Source of the DNA: an uncultured Prevotellaceae bacterium
Lineage (GTDB): Bacteria > Bacteroidota > Bacteroidia > Bacteroidales > Bacteroidaceae
Direction of reading: 5' to 3'
Assembly (NCBI GenBank): GCA_900318555.1
Contig: ONKX01000030.1
Location: 1-38,598 of the forward strand
DNA: 38,598 bases
Below the pieces are notes generated by a model. It worked only from the letters and a program-made list of their open reading frames with translations, was not told the DNA's origin and made no database searches. Positions 31,982-38,598 of the stretch are shown piece after piece. Positions within the stretch are counted from its first letter, which is position 1. Every line of letters begins with the position of its first letter. The position numbers were made by a program, and so were the translations under genes.

Positions 31982-33181
31982 TTATTTAATAATAACCTTT
32001 TTACCGTTCTGGATGTACAGACCCTTACCGGGATTCTCTACCTGCTGACCACTCAAGTTGTAATATTTGTTGTCGCCAACAGTCTGCTTTACGTTATTGA
32101 TTCCAGTTGTTCCACCATCAAAGGAGATGAACACAGGAGCGCTGGAACCTTCAACTGATGCTAGCACATCGGCAAACTCGAAATATGCGCGGAATGCCTT
32201 CATCTTTGTAAGCCCCTTCGAATACCAGAACTTACCTCCACTCAGAAAAAGGTTATCTTCTGGAACAAGGAAATCAGCTACATAAGTACCTGTTAGATAT
32301 CCTTTTTCAGCCTTCTTCTTACCAACTTGCACAGAAGGTTCAACCTCTGGATCAATATCTACAGCGTCTGCAGTAAAACTTGTAATCGCTGACGACACCT
32401 TAATAATATAAGGATGGTTAGCCTCAATAGCAGTTACGGGCGTAAAGCCGACATTAATAGCCACTATGTCGCCCTCGCCATCTTCCTCAGACGACCAACT
32501 AGTAAAGTCAGCCAACTCCACATCATCACCGAAAGCAGCCTTACACTGGGCCTCTGACATAGCAAACGGCAAGCAGATGGTATTCCACTGATTGGCAGTG
32601 AGCGTACGCTTTACACGTACATCTACACCAGTAGCAGCTGCAGGAGCCGTAGTGGAAGTTTCATCCAGGATGGTGCGTAGTTCCGCATCTTCACCAATAG
32701 TCACTGTGAAGTTGCTCTCTGCAAGATTCTGTTTTGCACCCTCAACTGGAACAAGGAGGATGTCCTTGATGGTTCCTGTAAATTTCTGTCCAACAGTCAC
32801 AGCAGCCTTGGGCTTAATAGTGAATGTCAGCAAAACGCCTGAAGTACCTTTTAACGGCTTACTGCTCAACGACAGTCCAGCGACCTTTACCAAGCCCTCA
32901 CTTAGGTTTGCTGTCACACTGTGACTTGCATCGTGACAACTTCCCATTGTACAGGCAACATCTGTACCTTCCGCCATTACAAACTCCAATTCCTCAGGCA
33001 ATTGCAGGTTAAACGAGTAGCCCGTGTATGTGTCGGCAGCGTCAAATTGGAAGTTGACGGTCAACGTAGCTTCATAATTCTTAGGCAGCTCAATGTCTGC
33101 TACGCTAAACGCATTTGTTTGCGCTCTCGACGTGCCTGCTATCGCAAGCAGCGCCATGATTGAAAAAAGAATCTTTTTCAT
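31982..33181 (-). CDS. Secreted cohesin-like domain protein with Prevotella C-terminal sorting tail
   Basis: This 399-residue protein has a signal peptide ending TSRAQ (residue 21). Residues ~25-165 are cohesin-like: 'LTVNFQFDAADTYTGYSFNL' and 'GLVKVAGLSLSSKPLKGTSG' followed by 'VLLTFTIKPKAAV'. This domain aligns by eye with the one near the end of the neighbouring 1389-residue protein. The module 'QWNTICLPFAMSEAQ' follows at about 205-330, including 'MKAFRAYFEF'. The last ~30 residues ('YYNLSGQQVENPGKGLYI') form the sorting tail. It has its own promoter (33235-33266) and is followed by the 64-aa gene. It may be a surface-bound partner for dockerins, but binding is not shown. Confidence 0.75.
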   Translation of the reverse strand: MKKILFSIMALLAIAGTSRAQTNAFSVADIELPKNYEATLTVNFQFDAADTYTGYSFNLQLPEELEFVMAEGTDVACTMGSCHDASHSVTANLSEGLVKVAGLSLSSKPLKGTSGVLLTFTIKPKAAVTVGQKFTGTIKDILLVPVEGAKQNLAESNFTVTIGEDAELRTILDETSTTAPAAATGVDVRVKRTLTANQWNTICLPFAMSEAQCKAAFGDDVELADFTSWSSEEDGEGDIVAINVGFTPVTAIEANHPYIIKVSSAITSFTADAVDIDPEVEPSVQVGKKKAEKGYLTGTYVADFLVPEDNLFLSGGKFWYSKGLTKMKAFRAYFEFADVLASVEGSSAPVFISFDGGTTGINNVKQTVGDNKYYNLSGQQVENPGKGLYIQNGKKVIIK

Positions 33182-33234
33182 TGCATAGTTAGTATTTAGT
33201 TATTACTTTCTTATTACTTTATCACTACAGATTG

Positions 33235-33266
33235 CAAAGATACGATAAAAAATTTGTATTACCAAA
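33235..33266 (-). promoter_or_regulatory. Promoter of the cohesin-like/64-aa operon
   Basis: On the minus strand, TTTG (33263-33266) and TATCTTTG (33235-33242) are 20 nt apart. The promoter lies between the 1389-aa gene and the cohesin-like gene, so the latter can be expressed on its own. Confidence 0.75.
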
Positions 33267-33285
33267 CATTTTGCCAATTTTTTTA

Positions 33286-36200
33286 TTATTCTGGTTCTGG
33301 CAGGGCAAAACCGAACTTAGGAGCCAAGGCTGGTATCTTACCGACTACGAGGTTCACGATACGAACGGCATCAGCTACATCCACCTCACCATCACCATCT
33401 ACGTCCGCTGCTTTTTCTACAAATTTGCTGACAGGCTTGCCCACATAATAATTAATAATCAGCACGGCATCGGCCAAGTCTATAACGCCATCGCCATCTA
33501 CATCGCCTTTTATGTAATCTTCAATTGTTATCTTCGACTGTGTACTCTGTATGGCAGGCTTCGTACCATCGGTATTCACAATCAGCGGGCTCTGCACGCC
33601 TATTGCATATTCTCCTTCGATTATGTTATCATCCACATGGGCTTTAATGGTCAGCACTACTCCATCATTGTCCGTGAGTGCCTTTGAGCTGAGTGAGATA
33701 ACTGCCACCTTATACGTGTTGTTTGTCAGCTTGTTTGTTGTCAGCGTGTGTTCCTTGTGGCGGGCACTCATCGTTACTGCATCGTCAAAGTCACCATCCG
33801 TGCTTGTACTGATAGTCACTCCTGCAGGAAGCACCAATTCAAATCCGTAAGAAGTTACAGAATTGGCATTCTTCAGTTTAATCTTAATGTTCACGTCTGT
33901 ACCTGCACTTCCTTTCAATGGTTCTACATAGATGGCGTTCGCCATATTCGATACATCAGTAACCTCTACCGTCGTCTGAGGATTTGGATCATCAGGATTA
34001 ACAGGGTCTGATCCGCCAGTTCCACCAGAAGCAATCAGATAAGGATAGCTTATACCTTCTTCTATTTTCCAAATCTTCGAGAAATCCCAGCCTAACACCT
34101 CATAAGTTACCTTTGTCTTCAACAATTCCAGAGATGTTGCTTTTCCTTCAACTATATCGTCGGTCTTATTCTGAGGAACACCATTCAATGAAACCTGCAT
34201 CGTACTGAGCGCCAAGTTGCTCTCATTTGGATCAGATGCCCCATTTTTGAAACCGCCAATGACTCGACATCCCCATGATGACTGAGCTGACAAGGATAAA
34301 ATGTTGTTGCATGCTACGCTATTTGTCAGGCTTGCATTTGGCCCATCAAGTTCGCCCACAACGCCAGCTCCATACATATAACCATAAACGTCACCGCTTG
34401 CATAGCACTTATCTATCGAGCTAAATGTATAGCCAACTAAGCCAGCAGTGAACTGTATTCCAGTTGTCTTTGCTGTACTATAGCAATTATCGATTGGTGA
34501 TAAAGCATAGCCAACCAACCCACCGGAATAACTATTATCACCAGAAGCAGTTACCGTTCCTCCTGACGAACAAAGCGTAATTGGAGTCTCTGAATAACCT
34601 ACCAAACCACCAGCGTAGTAATTGGCTCCAGTTGCAGTAAGTGTTATTTGGGCATTAGAACTCTTGATAGTACCATTTTTCGATTCACCTATCAAGCCAC
34701 CTGCCTTTCCTTCTGCCCCTGTAAGATTAATAACGGATTTGATGTTACATGCAGAAACGTTACATTCCTCCGTCTGTCCAGCTAATCCACCAACAAAGGC
34801 ATTGTCTGCCCCGCTTGTAATGGTTCCATCAAACGTAATCTCACTTATTCCCGATGTAAGAAGTAAGCCAGCAACGCCACCTGTATGATTTGTTCCTTCT
34901 ACATCACCCTTAACCTTACAGTTGACAATACTACCTTTGGCATTACGTCCAATCAATATACCTGTATAGTCGCCACCTTTCACCTTTTTGCCTGAAGCCA
35001 CTTCTACAGTGAGGTTCTTAATCTGGCCCGCAGAGAAGTTAGAGAAGAGACCATTAAAGTTCTCCGTGGTATTTATCCAAAGACCAGTTACTTTATGGTT
35101 GTCACCATCAATATAGGTCACCTCACCACTATTGCGGCCTATGGCTGGCCAACCTTCCATTGGACTATTCTCGTTGATCCACGAACTCAAATTAATATCG
35201 TTCATCAACTTATAGTAGCCACGATTTGAGGCGCCTTGCAAATCTTCTGCCGTATAGATGCGATAGGGGTCTTCTTCAGTACCACTACCAGGATAGCCCA
35301 CGAACGATGTGGCAAAATAGGATGGTGTCATACCCTCTACGTCTGCATAAACCTTTACCTGAGCTCCACTTTGCAATGGTTCTGTCGAGAAGGTCCAATT
35401 GTTACCATTACATGTTGTTGATACGGCATCCTGATCCTTATAATAAAGGTAAACAGTACCGCCATTCAGACTCTTACCACTAATACCCATTTTTTGCGAA
35501 ACCAATTCACTCTCTATCACTGGTGGCGCAGCCTGATACTTCTTATAAGGATAACTTTCTGTTTCCAGAATATTCCAGTTTTCGTCAAAATTCCAGCCCC
35601 ATGATACGTAGTTGGCTTTCAACTTGAGTGCCGACGGGCCGATACTAGTTCCATTTTGGAAATCGTCATCAACTTCCTGAACGACACCTTGCAAAACAAC
35701 TCGTGTCTGAGTCAATGCACGATTTGCTTCAGAAGAAGCTAAAGTACCGATTATTACATAATCTGTCTCAACTAAACCATAGATACGTCCAACATTGGAT
35801 GAAGTGGCAGAGACAATACTGTTAATCGAAACATTTGACTTGATAGTTGTTGTATTATAACTTTCGCTCTCTTTTTCTCCGCTTACTTGTCCAACAATGC
35901 CACCAACATTCAATGAGCCATAAATTGTAGCGTGAGAGAAATTGTTTTGGAGGGTACCACCACTCTTGTAACCAACCAATCCTCCAACATTATCTGTGCC
36001 TTGTATATTTCCACTATAGTAGTTGTTGGTTAACGATAGACTAATGGTGTTTCGAGTATAAGTGTAATATGTATAGGGAGCCCTGCCTACTTGTTCTGTA
36101 CCATCATAAATAGCACAACCTACAGTTATATATCTTATTTGTGGTTGCCCTTGCTTGGGACGATAATTTGGGTCAGTCCTTTCATAAGTATCATTAATTA

Positions 36201-37455
36201 TATTGGAACTAGGTGTATATCCATTTGACGTTGTCTCATATCCAACTAGTCCGCCAACACATGTATTACCATTAATATTTCCAATAGCAGTACAGTTGTT
36301 TAGCATTTTAGTAACAGTTGTTCCTGTACTAATCGTTTCGTAATACCAATTTACATGACTGTCATAATAGTCTTTCCTAGATTCATAGGTGTGCAAAGTG
36401 GGTGGCGCAACTGTATTTAGAACGGCACCAATAAGTCCACCAACATATGACAAACCGTTGATGTCGCCAAAGTGGCTACAGCTCTCCAAGCTCTCAATAC
36501 AAGCACCTTTACTAATACCAACAATTCCTCCAATATAATCACCAGAAGCAGTAATCCTGCCTTTTGTAAAACAATCGGCAAAAGAAGTGGTTGATGTTTC
36601 AAGCGAACCAGCGACACCACCAACATATTGTTTTCCAGTCAAGTCACCTTCGTATGTGCAGTTGTTTAGAATACCATTCTCACAATAACCAGTTATACCG
36701 CCTGTATAGTCTTGTCCTGATATGGTTCTTTTAATATTAATGTTTGTCAATGTTGCAGCCTTTGCCCAACCTATCAGTCCTCCTGTATAATCACCAGCTC
36801 CAACAATGGTTCCAGAAACCGTACCTTCAGTAAATGTCCCACTATCTACGTAACCAATTAGACCTCCAGTTTTTTCTGAAGAAGTAACAGAAACAGAAGC
36901 ACTAAACGTATTGTAGGTAGTGTTATTTGAATAACCAGCAAAACCACCAACACTGGAATTACCTTTCACACCATAGCTTTCTGTCATCATAATGTGACAA
37001 TTAGTGATAGTTGATCCAATAACGGAACCCACGAGAACACCAACGCAATCGTTACCAAGGACAGAACTCCCTTCAATCGTAAAGTTGTTGATAGTTGCAC
37101 CGCTAACAGAGCCAAAGAATCCAACATGATTCGTGGAATTGCGCTTTATCATCAAACCAGTAACCTTATGATTATTGCCATAGAAAACACCTTTGAAAGG
37201 CGAAGACTCTACACCAATCGGCAACCATCCCTGATTAGGATTGTTCTCTGCAATCCAATTAGTGAGATCCAAGTCCTTCATCAGTTTAAACACCACTCCC
37301 TCTTGATCAAGGAAATTCGATACTTGTGCCAGTTGATCTTGATTAAAAATAAGATAAGGGTCCTCCTCGGTTCCTGTCCCCGATCCGCTAAACTGAGCAA
37401 ATGTAGTTGCCACGCAGCATAGGAACATTGCTGCTAAAGTTAGTAATCGTTTCAT
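33286..37455 (-). CDS. Large secreted GLUG-repeat protein with cohesin-like and type I dockerin domains
   Basis: This 1389-residue protein has a signal peptide ending TTFAQ (residue 21). Two homologous beta-helix halves follow. Each opens with 'GSGTEEDPY' and a 'LTNWI/LSSWI...GW.PIG/AIG' block, then many GLUG units such as 'NVGGIVGQVSG' and 'CVGGLVGYETT'. The first half covers about 22-690 and the second about 722-1150. Residues ~1175-1305 are cohesin-like ('SYGFELVLPAGVTI', 'YKVAVISLSSKALTDNDGVV'). Residues ~1314-1376 form a type I dockerin with two Ca-binding loops, 'DVDGDGVIDLADAVLIIN' and 'DVDGDGEVDVADAVRIVN'. It lacks the GIYI sorting tail of its neighbour, so surface attachment may depend on the dockerin. 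The gene starts 2 bp after the 214-aa gene. Confidence 0.82.
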   Translation of the reverse strand: MKRLLTLAAMFLCCVATTFAQFSGSGTGTEEDPYLIFNQDQLAQVSNFLDQEGVVFKLMKDLDLTNWIAENNPNQGWLPIGVESSPFKGVFYGNNHKVTGLMIKRNSTNHVGFFGSVSGATINNFTIEGSSVLGNDCVGVLVGSVIGSTITNCHIMMTESYGVKGNSSVGGFAGYSNNTTYNTFSASVSVTSSEKTGGLIGYVDSGTFTEGTVSGTIVGAGDYTGGLIGWAKAATLTNINIKRTISGQDYTGGITGYCENGILNNCTYEGDLTGKQYVGGVAGSLETSTTSFADCFTKGRITASGDYIGGIVGISKGACIESLESCSHFGDINGLSYVGGLIGAVLNTVAPPTLHTYESRKDYYDSHVNWYYETISTGTTVTKMLNNCTAIGNINGNTCVGGLVGYETTSNGYTPSSNIINDTYERTDPNYRPKQGQPQIRYITVGCAIYDGTEQVGRAPYTYYTYTRNTISLSLTNNYYSGNIQGTDNVGGLVGYKSGGTLQNNFSHATIYGSLNVGGIVGQVSGEKESESYNTTTIKSNVSINSIVSATSSNVGRIYGLVETDYVIIGTLASSEANRALTQTRVVLQGVVQEVDDDFQNGTSIGPSALKLKANYVSWGWNFDENWNILETESYPYKKYQAAPPVIESELVSQKMGISGKSLNGGTVYLYYKDQDAVSTTCNGNNWTFSTEPLQSGAQVKVYADVEGMTPSYFATSFVGYPGSGTEEDPYRIYTAEDLQGASNRGYYKLMNDINLSSWINENSPMEGWPAIGRNSGEVTYIDGDNHKVTGLWINTTENFNGLFSNFSAGQIKNLTVEVASGKKVKGGDYTGILIGRNAKGSIVNCKVKGDVEGTNHTGGVAGLLLTSGISEITFDGTITSGADNAFVGGLAGQTEECNVSACNIKSVINLTGAEGKAGGLIGESKNGTIKSSNAQITLTATGANYYAGGLVGYSETPITLCSSGGTVTASGDNSYSGGLVGYALSPIDNCYSTAKTTGIQFTAGLVGYTFSSIDKCYASGDVYGYMYGAGVVGELDGPNASLTNSVACNNILSLSAQSSWGCRVIGGFKNGASDPNESNLALSTMQVSLNGVPQNKTDDIVEGKATSLELLKTKVTYEVLGWDFSKIWKIEEGISYPYLIASGGTGGSDPVNPDDPNPQTTVEVTDVSNMANAIYVEPLKGSAGTDVNIKIKLKNANSVTSYGFELVLPAGVTISTSTDGDFDDAVTMSARHKEHTLTTNKLTNNTYKVAVISLSSKALTDNDGVVLTIKAHVDDNIIEGEYAIGVQSPLIVNTDGTKPAIQSTQSKITIEDYIKGDVDGDGVIDLADAVLIINYYVGKPVSKFVEKAADVDGDGEVDVADAVRIVNLVVGKIPALAPKFGFALPEPE

Positions 37456-37457
37456 AA

Positions 37458-38102
37458 TTATACCATTTTAATTTCATCCATACTTATATATTGGAGTTCT
37501 CCTTTATGTTGGCAGAAAACACAGATAATGTCATCGCAAATATCTGTCAGCCTTTTATTTTTCAAAATCGTAATTAAATCTTTTTCTGTTCCACCAGTCA
37601 ACAAAAATACACAATATTTGAATGGTGTCGCACCATATTTTAATTTTCCCTCTGTATGCATATATGATAATTTTTCTAAATCATTCACTAGATTCTCTTC
37701 AGAAAGGGAAACTTTACGTTTTATCTCTATAGCAATTTCCTGGTTATGACAATCACCTTGTCCTTTATGCAAAATCATGTCAGGAAATACAGGACATCCA
37801 TCAAGTTTTTTTCCAGCCTCTCCGTTAATTATTCGTTTATCATCTTCATTTAATAGCCCATTATTATAATTTTCCAGTATTATTGACCATTGATGATATA
37901 ATTCGTATGCAAAAACTCTTTCAAGTTGTTCTTCCATCTGGCTCGTTCCATTTTGATAATTATTAGAATAGTAATAATAATTATTATCGACTTCTAGAAC
38001 CGCCTTAAAGAAATTCTTAACGTGTACATTATCAAAAGCTTCCAATCCTTGGTATTCTCCTTCAACAAGTTTTATTGTTCCATTCATAAAAATGATATTC
38101 AT
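37458..38102 (-). CDS. Hypothetical protein, possible PD-(D/E)XK nuclease-like fold
   Basis: This 214-residue protein has no signal peptide. The segment 'CPVFPDMILHKGQGDC' followed by 'EIAIEIKRK' places Asp and E-x-K in the order of a PD-(D/E)XK core (PD...EIK). This is weak evidence, since the motif is short and common. The rest contains Asn/Tyr-rich stretches (VDNNYYYYSNNY) and the coding DNA looks AT-rich beside its neighbours, hinting at transfer. A second possible start is the Met at residue 6. It ends 2 bp before the 1389-aa gene and is probably co-transcribed with it. A link between a cytoplasmic protein and a large secreted one is odd. No family is recognised. Confidence 0.6.
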   Translation of the reverse strand: MNIIFMNGTIKLVEGEYQGLEAFDNVHVKNFFKAVLEVDNNYYYYSNNYQNGTSQMEEQLERVFAYELYHQWSIILENYNNGLLNEDDKRIINGEAGKKLDGCPVFPDMILHKGQGDCHNQEIAIEIKRKVSLSEENLVNDLEKLSYMHTEGKLKYGATPFKYCVFLLTGGTEKDLITILKNKRLTDICDDIICVFCQHKGELQYISMDEIKMV

Positions 38103-38161
38103 GCACCAACTAACACCTCAGAGTCGGCAGTTAAACATATTGTTTCAGGTTAGCTTATGAT

Positions 38162-38438
38162 ACAAAAAAGGCGTAGGTGTCTGCTTCTCTGCCCATCCTG
38201 GCATAACAGGCCTTCGCATTGCCCAAACCACACAGGATAGACAACGCTTATCAGCCCACGCCAGAACGAACTATATATAATAAGGTATATAGAAACGCTC
38301 AACGTAACGCTTCGGTTGTCATCTGTCTGTTGTGGTTTTACGGATTTGCGAAGTTCGTTATGCACAACGACAGACGTTCGAAAACGTCTTTCTCATAAAA
38401 TAAGACCGCCCGCTTTGCCCCTAAGGACTAACAAGCGA
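38162..38438 (-). ncRNA. Candidate structured noncoding RNA (~275 nt), family not identified
   Basis: A strong promoter (38444-38475) would start a transcript near 38438 that contains no long frame. The RNA shows several stems: AGACGTT/AACGTCT (38372-38389), CTATATA/TATATAG (38271-38292), and a long 3' rod. The rod pairs GGCGTAGG (38170-38177) with CCCACGCC (38255-38262, one G-U pair), TGTCT with AGACA (38178-38182, 38239-38243) and ATCCTG with CAGGAT (38195-38200, 38233-38238). On the minus strand it ends in U6 (38164-38169), like an intrinsic terminator. It shows none of the tmRNA, RNase P or SRP signatures I know. A 6S-like RNA or a long regulatory leader of the 214-aa gene are alternatives. 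Confidence 0.5.
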
Positions 38439-38443
38439 TGCTG

Positions 38444-38475
38444 CAAAGTTAAGAAATATTTTCGAAAGTTCCAAA
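38444..38475 (-). promoter_or_regulatory. Promoter of the right-end RNA (and possibly the 214-aa/1389-aa operon)
   Basis: On the minus strand, TTTG (38472-38475) and TAACTTTG (38444-38451) are 20 nt apart, a full match to the Bacteroidota form. The nearest downstream start codon is ~340 nt away. Confidence 0.75.
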
Positions 38476-38598
38476 TATTTAGACAAAAATTTGCTTTTCG
38501 GGCCCAACTCACGATGTTGTCCCTATGTCAGAGTCCCTTGACATAACGTTGAAGGTTACTATCACACCAGAAAATTAGTTTAACACGACACTCTTTCC

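Noticed and set aside
38162-38262. Signal recognition particle RNA in the right-end RNA
   Set aside because: A CAGG...AGCAG pattern is present, but it lies near the 3' end and is not at the tip of the hairpin. CAGGAT instead pairs well with ATCCTG, so the SRP fold is not supported.

Overview
The window reads as chromosomal DNA of a Bacteroidota bacterium, most likely Prevotella or a close relative. Three things support this. Most transcription units start at a Bacteroidota-type -7 box (TAnnTTTG), often with a TTTG -33 box about 20 nt upstream. Many secreted proteins end in the same 'LxGRKV...KGIYI...KKIIIK' tail that is usual in Prevotella cell-surface and type IX-secreted proteins. The housekeeping proteins (PdxJ, IspD, RecG, NadK, PorT, stand-alone AICAR formyltransferase, L19) also read as Bacteroidota versions.

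Layout. 1-0.7 kb: an AlbA_2/Schlafen-type protein. 0.8-8.3 kb: a three-gene operon for export, made of a Gly-rich repeat surface protein, a PI-PLC-like lipoprotein and a GLUG-type surface protein. 8.3-8.65 kb: a gene-free cluster of REP-like palindromes. 8.65-14.2 kb, minus strand: pdxJ, a DJ-1 protein, a GxxExxY gene enclosed by 24-bp inverted repeats, ispD, recG and an M23/LysM peptidase. 14.3-17.1 kb: nadK, and convergent to it a TPR-histidine kinase. 17.4-19.6 kb: an ABC ATPase, a membrane subunit and a YtrA-like GntR regulator, with a perfect palindromic operator just after the promoter. 19.7-25.4 kb: a complete ABC tripartite efflux operon (ATPase, two permeases, adaptor, TolC). 25.5-28.7 kb, minus strand: a GH53 endo-galactanase, a small basic protein, stand-alone AICARFT and rplS. 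28.8-30.5 kb: a 5'-nucleotidase split into two proteins in reversed domain order. Then porT (minus) and a 2[4Fe-4S] ferredoxin (plus). 31.7-38.1 kb, minus strand: a 64-aa peptide gene, a cohesin-like protein, a 1389-aa GLUG/cohesin-like/dockerin protein and a possible PD-(D/E)XK protein. 38.16-38.44 kb: a probable structured noncoding RNA with its own promoter and terminator.

Main points for a second look: (1) rplS (L19) has lost part of its N-terminal coding sequence and its reading frame is broken; (2) the GxxExxY gene sits exactly inside a ~420-bp inverted-repeat element whose end sequence recurs at the nadK/kinase terminator; (3) two neighbouring secreted proteins share a cohesin-like domain and one of them also carries a type I dockerin, next to a small peptide gene; (4) the right-end RNA; (5) the YtrA operator; (6) word-repeat spacers, one of which has entered a coding frame.
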